Source: Leidyana gryllorum EB-2025a | Taxonomy: Eukaryota; Apicomplexa | Length of the DNA: 64,000 nucleotides | Direction: 5' to 3' | Assembly (NCBI GenBank): GCA_048772705.1 | Contig: JBLWGC010000224.1 | Coordinates: forward strand, 62,001-126,000 | In this document: positions 55,685 through 64,000 of the stretch, piece by piece | How positions within the stretch are numbered: position 1 is the stretch's first letter | Layout: each line of letters starts with the position of its first letter | Program-made: the position numbers and the translations under genes | Notes under the pieces: generated by a model | Databases searched by the model: none | What the model was told of the DNA's origin: nothing | The model's input: the letters and a program-made list of their open reading frames with translations, nothing else

Positions 55685-57308
55685 ATGAACACCCGGAGAT
55701 GTGAGTCCAACTTGGACCATGTCCCTGACGGGACAGTAGTGGGTGCGTCTGATTTTGAGAAGCTCGGGATAATCAGGAGGAGTTCAGGCGATTTGCTAAA
55801 ATGGGGTCGTGACCTTCTGAAATTACCTCGGGAGATAAGAGAAGGCTATGTTATTGTTCGAAGCGCAGGCGAAGGCACATATGGAAAAGTCTTTCTCGCA
55901 CAAAGCGTACAAGACCGTCACGAATTCGTTGCGATAAAGATACTCTCGTTGGCACGCCGAATGGATGGGATACCCGCCACTTCGGTGAAGGAAGTAGCTC
56001 TACTCAAGGATCTCAAACATGAGAACATTGTTGAGTAAGTTCCGTCCGAGGATCGAGCAGAATCAATGTTTCCCAGGCTGAGAGCCGTCTCGCTGAACAC
56101 TGAGTGCTTCGCACTCATATTCGAAGCCTGTGAAACTGACTTGGCTCACTTGCTGGATCACAAGATCAGACGAGAAGCCTATATGAGCCGCCGGCTTGTA
56201 CGGGTGAGTGGAATTCGATAAGTGCCTAACTGATGCGACAAATCCCTCTTTTGCAGGAAATGATGTATCAGCTGCTCAGAGCAGTGGCATACGTCCATCG
56301 ACAGGGCATATTACATCGAGACATCAAGCCCCAGAATATTCTGCTGACTAACAACGAGTCGACTATCAAGTTAGCTGACTTTGGATTGGCCTGTTTAACA
56401 GATTTGAGCCCCCCGCATGAGCAAAAGAATTGCTCTGCAATCACACTTTGGTACCGGCCACCAGAGTTGCTCTTGGGGCATTGTGACTACACACGCGCCG
56501 CGGATATGTGGAGTATTGGATGCGTCTTCGCAGAGATGCTAGTGACTCGCACGGTGCTGAACGCACCAACAGAGGTGGGGCAGCTCCGAAGAATCTTCGG
56601 GTTGCTCAAAGTTCCACATAACATGTTGGAGATCTTCCCTGAGGTTGAGAGTTTACCCTTTCTGACAGATGTTTTGTATACCAACACAGCCCGGTTGCAG
56701 AAGCTGCTGCATACAGTGGTCGATCCTTGGAGTACAGAGTTACTAATGGTAGGTCCTCGGTGCGCCGTTCGTTAATTGCTGTGTGCGAGTGTGTGCAAAT
56801 CTATGTCTCCGGACAATCGTGTACATACAATAGTAATCTTTGATTGCTGTTCGTTGTTTGTGTCAAATGTCACATTGTTGCACAAGTGGTGATGTGTAGC
56901 GTATAAATTGAATGAAACAAAATCTGCGTGTGTTGACTGCGCATCAAATGGGGTGCTTTGAATGTCCGTTTGAGAGGAATGGCTGCCCAACAACGCATTT
57001 TTGGCCTTTAGCGACTGTTGGAGATAGATCCGGTTCGAAGAATCACTGCAGAAGAAGCTTTGAGGCATCCATACTTCACGAATGAGAAGGCGGCCGGAGA
57101 AATATGGAACTTCCATCCGAAACTCACACCTTCCCAATTCGAGAAGACCGTGAATGCTGCGCTACCCCGACTGCAGGCTCCATCCTGCTGTGGGCCCGAG
57201 ATAGTTCCCTCAGTCGATAGTTTGTACCGTACTGAGTTGGCTCGGCTCGCTTGGAATAGCCAGCGCGAGCACGAGTGCTGGCCGGCGGAGAACACTAGTG
57301 CCTCCTAG
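55685..57308 (+). CDS. CDK-like serine/threonine kinase
   Basis: Four exons (55685-56034, 56077-56203, 56257-56748, 57012-57308; the last intron is 263 nt) sum to 421 residues. Glycine loop GEGTYGKVFLA, catalytic Lys in VAIKIL, cyclin-box helix PATSVKEVALLKDL in place of PSTAIRE, HRDIKPQNILL, DFG. The activation segment ends CSAITLWYRPPELLLG. The TLWYRxPE signature marks the CMGC/CDK group. Aligning on TLWYR puts Asn where CDKs carry the activating Thr, so activation may not need CAK (inference). There is an N-terminal extension of about 55 residues and a C-terminal extension of about 60. The stop codon TAG shares the palindrome CTAG with the opposing gene's stop. Confidence 0.88.
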
Positions 57309-59268
57309 CCGCGTCGCGCAACGAACATTCGCATCCGACTTCTCACTCTTCCTGTGTCTGATGCCCCCTTTGTTGTTCCTGTTGTACGACTGTCCGCCGG
57401 TACACTCGAAGTTGCTGTGGTTGATGTAGTGACGGTGAGGTTGCAATATGACGGCGGTTCAGCGTTTCTAAGATGGTCTGGCTGTCGACGCTTGGCTTCA
57501 AGTCGTCGAGTTCGTTCAATCGCCGTTTCATTGAAACGGCGTTGCCACTGGAGACGCAAAGCAAATTGAGGGAACCAGTGTGTGAGAGAAAGAGAGCAGT
57601 AGTGCACAGCGGGCTTACCTCTTCAGCCTCTTCGGGGAGCAGACACTTTTTCTGCACCTCGTGGTGATCTACGAGACGCAACACCTCCTCCAGCTGCGCG
57701 GACGAGTTGAACAATGTAGCGGTGCTGTACTTACGTGCGTACCAGGAGCTCCTCGCTGGCCAGCTTCGGTTGGAGATCGTGCAATACGAGGTGTGGAAGC
57801 GGCGCCGGCAGCAATGTTAGCCGGCGACTGTGCACGAGGGCGCTGAAAACCACCGTTCAACTGCGTTAGATCACGCGGAGTGGCTCCGCGGGGCGAGTTT
57901 GCGCCCATCGAACGCGGATAGACCACGGATTTGGTCGAAAACTTCCGCGGTGGGCGTCGCTTGGAATCTTCCTTAGACTCTGGTTCAATGTCATCAGATC
58001 TCCGTCGCTGTAGGGAAAGCGTCAAATCGACATGCTAGGTGGCGTAGAGAACACTCACGCGGCGCGGTTGCACTTCTCGATCAGCCAAACTCGTCGTGAG
58101 GAACCCCAACGATGCGTTCGATTGGCGATTGGGTCGAGGAGGAGAGACATTGGTATAAACTTCACCACCTCCTGGACTCCGGAGATCAGCTGCTTCCTCA
58201 AAGCCGATCACCCGGGTGCCGCGTCCGTGCTGTTTTTTAGGCGACTTAACCTGGTCAATAACTATCAAAATGGAATGGTGAAGGACCACGAAGCGAATAT
58301 CATACTCACTCCACCCCAAGAAATCTGCTTCTTGATAGTCGCAATATTCCAACTTGGCCATCATTGCCCGTCGGAGCGCTTTTGCATGTACACACAGCAC
58401 TGGAGTTTCGTACTTGTTTAATCCCACAGTATGTTTCAGCGCTTGCCGCGCAGCTACCGCAATCCGCGTTTCGTGCGGTTGCGTCAATACGACTGCAGCG
58501 GATACGCCATTTACAACCAGAGCTCGCAAAAGGTCAACATGTGCCTGATCATCAACAAATCACCACTCAGTCCAACAGCCGGACAGCATACAGCGGCAAA
58601 AGGGATGTGTGATGGGAACAACTCATCAGGGTGCATTTTTGATGTCTGGGGTAATGGTCCACATCATCAATCCGGGTTGAGCGGATAATTTCACGACTCA
58701 GCTGTTGTCATTATCCACCGAGCAAGCTCGCGCCTACATATGTTGACGCCATATCAATCGTCCAGGGATCAGTGATTGAAATGAACGCTAGAACGATCAT
58801 AGTCAGCGAGTTCGCTCATCATTGACAGACACAAACGCATTCCATTGTCTATCGTCAAACCGGCTGTACAGATAGACTTGCTCGACACACGATGTAAATG
58901 TTGGATGATTAACTCACAGCTTGCAGTAGTCCGGCCAATGTTATGATGACGGCCGATCTAGCGAACAAATCGTGTTCGGTAACACACGCGTGTAGTTCGG
59001 CAGGAGAGGAGCCGGGTTCGGGCACGTTGAAGCAAATGAGTTGACCTTGGCGTCGGCCACTATAGGCATTTTCTTGGTCAGAGCAGGGACCGACAAGGGC
59101 ATCCACCAGCCGGTTTTTGTCATTGTTCACCTGTCCCACTACAGCAACGCTGTACCGGCCGATAAGACAATTGTCGGGATCATCGGCCAGGATAGGCTCA
59201 GACGTTCCACTCGCTGAAAGTCCAAAGAAACTCTGAAAGGCTTCGACTGCTTCCGAAACGTTGTTCAT
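57305..59268 (-). CDS. Multi-exon protein, possibly dynein light-intermediate-chain-like
   Basis: Starts MNNVSEAVEAFQSFFGL (59268) and ends MFVARRG at 57305. About eight exons; the 47-nt intron giving IPFAA + AHVDLL and the final junction AEE + WQRRFNETAIERTRR are clear. The N-terminal half looks like a degenerate P-loop domain: a strand YSVAVVGQVNNDKNRL in place of a GKS loop. Later strands MIVLAFISITDPWTIDM and YETPVLCVHAKAL recall the SRPWTV and GIPVLVVCTK elements of dynein light intermediate chain. The second half is disordered and basic, with a terminal coiled coil. The assignment is tentative; at least one junction uses a weak GTTAAT donor. Could equally be a lineage-specific pseudo-GTPase. 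Confidence 0.42.
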
Positions 59269-59291
59269 GATTGATTAATTCAGATAGACAA
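59269..59291. promoter_or_regulatory. 23-bp head-to-head intergenic space
   Basis: Start codons at 59268 (minus) and 59292 (plus) are 23 bp apart: GATTGATTAATTCAGATAGAC plus AA. It is AT-rich but lacks the CAAAAA core seen in other short divergent spaces. Confidence 0.4.
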
Positions 59292-59637
59292 ATGCATAGC
59301 TTCTTCTTGTTCTTCCTCAGTTCTTTCTACCTCACAAATGCGTTCTCTCTGCCAATGCCGCTGGGAGATTCCCTGCGCCCCCCAACAACAAATGTACACA
59401 TCCCCGTACCCATACGGCGTCGTGCTGTCCTACTCCCTCCTCCGGGGCCTCTGTTAAAACGCTTAACACCAATCAGTGTCGTTCCGGAAACCGTAGGCAG
59501 AGAACGGTGAACCAGGCATATACTTTTCTCCGTGTTGACAGCTAGATTCCGCGCTCCGGATCCTCACGGCCACCGCTAACCTTCTAGAAGTGGAGCGCAA
59601 CAAGTCAGAGGAGCTCAAGGACATACTGACGGAATGA
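59292..59637 (+). CDS. Small secreted protein (98 aa)
   Basis: Exons 59292-59492 and 59542-59637, 49-nt intron. A strong signal peptide (SFFLFFLSSFYLTNAFS) is followed by a Pro/Arg-rich mature part (PIRRRAVLLPPPGPLLKRL) and a short helix (ALRILTATANLLEVERNK). I do not recognise a family. The stop TGA (59635-59637) overlaps the ATG (59634-59636) of the next gene as ATGA. Downstream and opposite are two secreted Cys-rich proteins, so the locus reads as a secreted-protein cluster. The donor GTAGGC at 59493 was chosen because it keeps frame with the second exon; the unspliced frame ends at 59510. Confidence 0.6.
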
Positions 59638-60434
59638 AGAGGATTTCAACATTCCTACTGCTCCTTCAACTACTCTCACTGTGTTCTCCGGCAAGTGGAG
59701 AGCCACCTTACGACAGACCTTTTTCACCGCGATGTCACGAAGTTCTCGGAATATGCCAACGGGCTTGTAACGAGTGTTGGGGATCCTTCACGCCCGAGGA
59801 CTTTGCAGACTGCATTGCCTACCAGGGAGTCCCTGAATGCGAGTATCGAGCTGATGTGCTGACTGTTCTGGCCGGCGGGATACGTTCGTGCACGTTGATG
59901 GGTAGTCGCTCGATTGCTGTCGATTTTGAGCCCTGGGCTTCTATCCGTCAGCCGTACGGACGAATACAAGAGGTGAGTTCCGCCAACGGTGTGCCCGAAC
60001 ACTCTCATCCCATCCGAAAGATCTATCTCAAGTTTGCGTTTGAAGAACTCCCGTATTCATGTCGAGAAGACGTTGGCCGTTCGTACTCTACGTCTGTCAA
60101 ACTGGCTTTCGACTACTCGACCACCTCTTGTGAGTTCGACCAGATGGCAGCCGCAGACACTTCCGCGACAATGCAAGCGGGAGGCGACTCTCTTTACTTT
60201 AGAATCACTGAGATCCCCGAGATCCACGATCTGATGATACGCATAGGCCACGAGGCAATCTACCCCGAAGTCGGCCCCTTGCGTCCCTTCAGATTCTCAG
60301 CAAAGGTACCCGAGGAGTGCATCAGCTCCTCTCTCCACCCCCTCACGGGGCTGGGGAATGAAAACGTGGTTACTGCAACCATGTTATGGGACATGCGAAA
60401 CTTTGAATCTTTTCAAAGAGTGACTGTCAAATAG
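59634..60434 (+). CDS. Secreted cysteine-coded protein A
   Basis: Intronless, 266 residues. Signal peptide (ISTFLLLLQLLSLCSPASG), then a Cys cluster C-x6-C-x3-C-x2-C-x11-C-x8-C-x16-C over about residues 35-85. A beta-rich remainder follows with IAVDFEPWASIRQPYG, IYLKFAFEELPYSC and later paired Cys. No transmembrane segment or GPI signal is apparent. The cysteine spacing matches protein B (60521-61390) on the other strand. I recognise no named family. Starts inside the stop codon of the preceding small secreted gene. Confidence 0.75.
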   Translation: MKRISTFLLLLQLLSLCSPASGEPPYDRPFSPRCHEVLGICQRACNECWGSFTPEDFADCIAYQGVPECEYRADVLTVLAGGIRSCTLMGSRSIAVDFEPWASIRQPYGRIQEVSSANGVPEHSHPIRKIYLKFAFEELPYSCREDVGRSYSTSVKLAFDYSTTSCEFDQMAAADTSATMQAGGDSLYFRITEIPEIHDLMIRIGHEAIYPEVGPLRPFRFSAKVPEECISSSLHPLTGLGNENVVTATMLWDMRNFESFQRVTVK

Positions 60435-60520
60435 TCAGACTCCACGTTTGGGCACTCGCGATCACTCGGGATGACTCGCGTTGACTCGGGATGACTCTAC
60501 TCACTCACACCCGGAAACTT

Positions 60521-61390
60521 TCAGTCCGAGCGCAACGAAAAGAGCTCCAAATAGGCCTCAGTTTTAACCACTTCCCCTTCGCAGGTCGGGTTGAGCCAGT
60601 GAATTTGGGCGCGGGGACTCGTCAGCAGGAGTCCAAAGTAGGTTGGATCGAGCCAGAAACTGCGTTCTGATTCCTCAAAGTCGACAGCCATGCGGTTTCT
60701 GCGGCCAAAGTGGTGATAGTCGCCGCCAGTGTAGACCTCGCGATCGCACTCCACATTTCCAGAAGACCCCTCCTTCTCAGCAGCCGTTCTGTGCATAGTC
60801 GCGTAGACGTCAAAGGTGGTCAGGTAGTAGGCCATTGGAGAGCTCTTTGTACAATGGTCACTTCTGGTGGCATGCTGTGACCACACCACTCGAGCCTAAC
60901 CGATCTAAAATGTGGTGGGCAAAGGCGGAGGGGGGGGGGAGCGGGAGCGGGGAGTCGAACACATGACGAGTCAAGTATCTCTTTCTCACTGAGGTTAGTT
61001 TGGAGGGTACATCATTGAGCTCGAATCCAGCAAGCATGTGATTTTGTACGGAGCAGAGGGTGCCAAGGATGGGGGTGGACTCCAGATAGTCAAACTGACA
61101 CTGAGTGGCCTTGTGTGCATCGAAACAGTTCCTCAATGACTCCTAAGTGCGGTCATCTTACAGAGAGAGGGTTGTCGCTCACGTAGCTACTGGAGGCTGA
61201 GCAATAATAGGTACATATATTGATACAGTGTTGGCGTGTAATAAAGTGGTGGGGTCTACGGCCATTGAGTCGTGCCGTCTCACACTGGGGGAGTACCGAG
61301 GCTCCACTGACCGATAATAGGCCATAAGAAAGAACTCCAAACCTATGCCCAATTTGGTTGTTTTGCTCGCACACTGGCTCACCAGTACAT
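60521..61390 (-). CDS. Secreted cysteine-coded protein B (paralogue of A)
   Basis: Four exons (61383-61390, 61183-61342, 60990-61142, 60521-60895; introns 40, 40 and 94 nt) sum to 231 residues. The 8-nt first exon encodes M-Y and part of W, and joins FGVLSYGLLSVSGASV to form a signal peptide. The Cys run is C-x3-C-x3-C-x11-C-x8-C-x14-C, matching protein A (C-x3-C-x2-C-x11-C-x8-C-x16-C), with loop residues CFDAHKATQC against CIAYQGVPEC. MAVDFEESERSFWLDPTYFG near the end resembles IAVDFEPWASIRQPYG of A, though at a different position. Function unknown. Faces the acetyl-CoA synthetase gene across 78 bp. Confidence 0.68.
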
Positions 61391-61468
61391 TCACAAGTGA
61401 GACACGTTAGACAGGAGTAGCCACAAATTTTTTTTGTTGTCTTATCTGAGTGCAGTCTACGATTCGCA

Positions 61469-63682
61469 ATGGCTTCTCACAATGGAATGATCACCATGGA
61501 GCACATGCGTGCCGTCTTCAAGCCGACCGGTGTTGCTGTGGTCGGTGCCACTGAACGTTTGGGTTCGGTTGGCCGTACTACTTTGGAGAACCTCATGAAG
61601 GGTTATGGCACCGAAGCTCTCCCCTTCGAGATTTATCCCGTCAACCCCACTCGTGACACCGTTCTGGGTTTGAAGTGCTACAAGTCCGTCTCTGCCATTG
61701 ACACTGGCAAATGCGAGATGGTTGTTGTTATCACCCCCGCTGCCAAATGCAATGCTGTTGTCCAAGATTGCACTCAGAACAAATCCGTCAAGGTGGTGGT
61801 CGTCATCGCCGCTGGCTTCAAGGAGGTCGGCCCTGAGGGTTTGGCTCTCGAGCAAGAGTTGGTTGAGACTGCCGCCAAGGCTGGAATTGCCGTCATTGGC
61901 CCCAACTGTCTGGGTGTCATGTCCCCCAACTGGAAGATGAACGCTACCTTCGCTGCTGACTCTGCCATCCAGGGTTCAGTTGCCTTCATCTCTCAATCTG
62001 GTGCCATGTGTACCGCTGTTTTGGATTGGGCTCTCGCTACCGGTCAGGGTTTCAGTGGTTTCGTATCCATTGGCTCTATGGCTCACATCGAGTGGTCCCA
62101 CTTCATGCGTTACCTCGGCTCTGACGACGAGACTAAGGCTATCCTGATGTATATGGAAACCATCGGTAACGCCAACGAGTTCCTCGCTGCTGCCCGTGAG
62201 GTCGCTGCCAAGAAGCCCGTCGTTGTCATCAAGGCCGGCAAGACCGCTGCTGCCGCTGCTGCTGCTGTGTCCCACACTGGTTCCCTCGCTGGTTCCCACG
62301 ACGCTTTCCTCGCTGCCATGCGCCGCGTCGGTGTCCTCGTCGTCGATTCCATCGATGAGTTGCAGAACATCTCTATGATCACTGCCATGCAGCCCCGCCC
62401 CACTGGCCCCGATCTCTACATTGTTACCAACGCCGGAGGCCCTGGTGTCCTCACTACCGACGCCGCCGATATTGCCGGACTCCGCGTCGTTGACTTGCCC
62501 GAGTCGATGGTGGAGACTATGAACGGCTTCCTTCCTGCCGCCTGGTCTCATGCCAACCCCATCGACGTTTTGGGTGACGCCAAGGCGGATGTCTACGCCA
62601 AATCCTGCGAGGCGGTCTTCGAGCAGTCCGAGGCGGGCTCTTCCCTCCTTGTCATCCTCTCTCCCCAGTCCGTCACTGAGCCCGAAGCCACTGCTCATGC
62701 CATCGTCGAAGCCGTCAAGGCCAAGCGTGGCACTGGCAAGTTCGACGGCCCTGTTGTCTGCGCCTGGATGGGAGGCAACCAAGTCGAGTCCGGCCGCAAG
62801 TACCTCATCGCCAACGGCGTCCCCTGCTTCTCCCAACCCGATATCGCCGCTCAGGCTTTGGCCCTGGTTTGGAAACAAGCCGAAGTTGCCATGAACCTCA
62901 GCAGCGTCCCTGTCGGAACCAACCCCGAGGCCAAGAAGGTCGCCTACGAAATCATGGCTCCCGCCATGAAGGAAGGCCGTACCATCCTCACCGAGTCGGA
63001 ATCGAAGGCGGTCATGAAGGCTTTCGGTATCGACGTCGCTGAGTCTATCGTCTGCCAATCCGCTGAGGAGGCTGTCAAGGCCGCCCACGAAGTCCGCTTC
63101 CCCTGTGTCATCAAGCTCAACTCTGAGACTATCACTCACAAGTCGGACGTTGGTGGTGTCAAATTGAACATCAAGGACGACGAGGGCGTCCGTCAGGCTT
63201 GGACTGACATCAAGACCAACGTCGACAAGATTGGAGCTCACCACTTCCAGGGTGTCTCCGTCCAGCCCATGTTGGATATTGCTGCCGGTGTCGAACTCCT
63301 TGCTGGCTCTACCAACGATAATCAATTCGGCCCCATGGTTGTGTTCGGTGCTGGAGGCTGCCTCGTCGAAGTTTTCCGTGATGCGGCTATGGCTGTTCCT
63401 CCTCTCGACACTGCTGAAGCTAAGAGACTCATCGCTGCTACCAAGATCTCCAAGGCCCTCGTTCCCGGACACGGCGAGCGCTTCAAGGGCTGCCCCATGG
63501 GAGATCTCGAGACTACCATGCAGAAATTCGCTGTTGCCATCTGTGACCTCCACGAAGAGGTTGTGGAGTGCGAAATCAACCCTCTTCTTGCCCTCCCCGA
63601 CCGCATCATCGCTCTCGATGCTCGCGTCGTCTTGAAGGGCAAGGACTCTGAGCAAGTGATCGCCGCTCCCTGCCTTCTTTGA
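61469..63682 (+). CDS. Acetyl-CoA synthetase, ADP-forming (fused alpha-beta)
   Basis: Converts acyl-CoA + ADP + Pi to acid + CoA + ATP; in anaerobic protists and archaea this is a substrate-level phosphorylation step. Intronless, 737 residues. The alpha-type CoA-binding domain (FKPTGVAVVGATERLGSVGR), ligase domain with the phospho-His-type ISQSGAMCTAVLDWA segment, and the C-terminal ATP-grasp beta part (FPCVIKLNSETITHKSDVGG, GPMVVFGAGGCLVEVFRD, ECEINPLLAL) are all present in the order of the fused eukaryotic enzyme. Codon use is much more biased to G/C-ending codons than in the neighbours, indicating high expression. No targeting peptide is evident, so it is probably cytosolic. Confidence 0.93.
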   Translation: MASHNGMITMEHMRAVFKPTGVAVVGATERLGSVGRTTLENLMKGYGTEALPFEIYPVNPTRDTVLGLKCYKSVSAIDTGKCEMVVVITPAAKCNAVVQDCTQNKSVKVVVVIAAGFKEVGPEGLALEQELVETAAKAGIAVIGPNCLGVMSPNWKMNATFAADSAIQGSVAFISQSGAMCTAVLDWALATGQGFSGFVSIGSMAHIEWSHFMRYLGSDDETKAILMYMETIGNANEFLAAAREVAAKKPVVVIKAGKTAAAAAAAVSHTGSLAGSHDAFLAAMRRVGVLVVDSIDELQNISMITAMQPRPTGPDLYIVTNAGGPGVLTTDAADIAGLRVVDLPESMVETMNGFLPAAWSHANPIDVLGDAKADVYAKSCEAVFEQSEAGSSLLVILSPQSVTEPEATAHAIVEAVKAKRGTGKFDGPVVCAWMGGNQVESGRKYLIANGVPCFSQPDIAAQALALVWKQAEVAMNLSSVPVGTNPEAKKVAYEIMAPAMKEGRTILTESESKAVMKAFGIDVAESIVCQSAEEAVKAAHEVRFPCVIKLNSETITHKSDVGGVKLNIKDDEGVRQAWTDIKTNVDKIGAHHFQGVSVQPMLDIAAGVELLAGSTNDNQFGPMVVFGAGGCLVEVFRDAAMAVPPLDTAEAKRLIAATKISKALVPGHGERFKGCPMGDLETTMQKFAVAICDLHEEVVECEINPLLALPDRIIALDARVVLKGKDSEQVIAAPCLL

Positions 63683-63756
63683 ACCACTTTTTAGTTTCAC
63701 TGAATTCATTCCTCAACAGACCGTTTGAAAAGAATGTCGCAATTGGGTTACAATCT

Positions 63757-64000
63757 CTAGTAGCGGAGCTTACTTTCACACGTTGCAATAAAACTCTCGA
63801 ACAGATTAGCCCACGAGTCATGTTCTCTCCACAGCTCCTCAGGGTGACACTGTATACCCAGGAAGAACGGATGCTCGGCTCTTGGAATCTCGATTGCCTC
63901 CACTACCATATCGGGTGCGTGGGCGGTAGCCACCAACCCCTTTCCCAAACTTTTTACCGCTTGGTGATGCAAAGAGTTAGCCTGGGCGGTAGTGCCACAT
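63757..64000 (-). CDS. Class-I glutamine amidotransferase-like (peptidase C26) C-terminus, truncated
   Basis: The gene runs off the window edge; only its last 80 residues are seen. ANSLHHQAVKSLGKGLVATA and HPFFLGIQCHPEELW match gamma-glutamyl-GABA hydrolase/PuuD-type amidotransferases. The His-Pro-Glu of the Cys-His-Glu triad is present in QCHPEE. The usual QWHPE is QCHPE here. It ends CESKLRY. Its 3' end is 74 bp from the end of the acetyl-CoA synthetase gene. The nucleophile Cys lies outside the window. Confidence 0.85.
   Translation of the reverse strand, partial: CGTTAQANSLHHQAVKSLGKGLVATAHAPDMVVEAIEIPRAEHPFFLGIQCHPEELWREHDSWANLFESFIATCESKLRY

Noticed and set aside
61976-63709. 577-codon open frame antisense to acetyl-CoA synthetase
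   Set aside because: It is a by-product of extreme third-position G/C bias in the sense gene. The composition is low-complexity Ser/Asp/Gly/Val and matches no protein family.
1-64000. tRNA, rRNA, CRISPR or insertion-sequence features
   Set aside because: I saw no cloverleaf with intact A/B boxes, no rRNA-like block, no repeat-spacer array and no transposase. By-eye search for tRNAs is weak; a covariance-model scan would settle it.

Overview
The window looks like nuclear DNA of an apicomplexan-type alveolate. It carries a full-length class XIV myosin of the MyoA type, a sortilin-like receptor, an inner-membrane-complex-like protein with alveolin-style Lys/Glu/Val repeats, and several proteins with predicted acyl anchors. 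Genes are tightly packed (about 38 in 64 kb, both strands) and full of very short GT..AG introns, mostly 28-58 nt. That compact, intron-rich style fits a gregarine best; this is an inference from architecture, and a chromerid or other deep alveolate is not excluded. All gene models come from hand splicing. Where exon lengths summed to a whole number of codons, this is stated.

Layout. 1-5003: 3' part of an Orc1/Cdc6 gene and three aldo/keto reductase paralogues (+,-,+). 5341-8872: an IMC-like coiled-coil protein, a small unknown and an At4g15545-like coiled-coil protein. 9052-15086: ADAT3/Tad3, a divergent alpha-tubulin, an Arf-like pseudo-GTPase, an unknown gene and a ZRANB2-like zinc-finger protein. 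15216-24387: box C/D snoRNP factor Bcd1, a DA1-type peptidase, a MGNSQS-starting protein, Dre2, myosin A and a RING protein. 24464-37082: sortilin-like receptor, GT25-like transferase, a KH protein, Prp40, an unknown and proteasome ATPase Rpt1. 37181-48568: a proline-rich coiled-coil protein, acylaminoacyl-peptidase, an F-box-like protein, a zinc-binding unknown and an importin-beta receptor. 48780-59268: a C2/coiled-coil/Cys-tail protein, Spt16, a CDK-like kinase and a possible dynein light-intermediate-chain-like protein. 59292-64000: a cluster of small secreted proteins, ADP-forming acetyl-CoA synthetase and the end of a class-I glutamine amidotransferase.

Many genes are housekeeping: replication, chromatin, splicing, snoRNP, tRNA editing, Fe-S assembly, proteasome and nuclear import. 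Embedded among them are lineage-type genes for gliding motility (MyoA), secretory sorting (sortilin-like receptor) and the cortex (IMC-like, C2/Cys-tail). Most novel to my eye are two divergent secreted proteins sharing a cysteine code (59634-61390), the roughly 20-bp head-to-head intergenic spaces, overlapping tandem reading frames, a degenerate Arf-like GTPase tail-to-tail with an odd alpha-tubulin, and a DA1-like peptidase.
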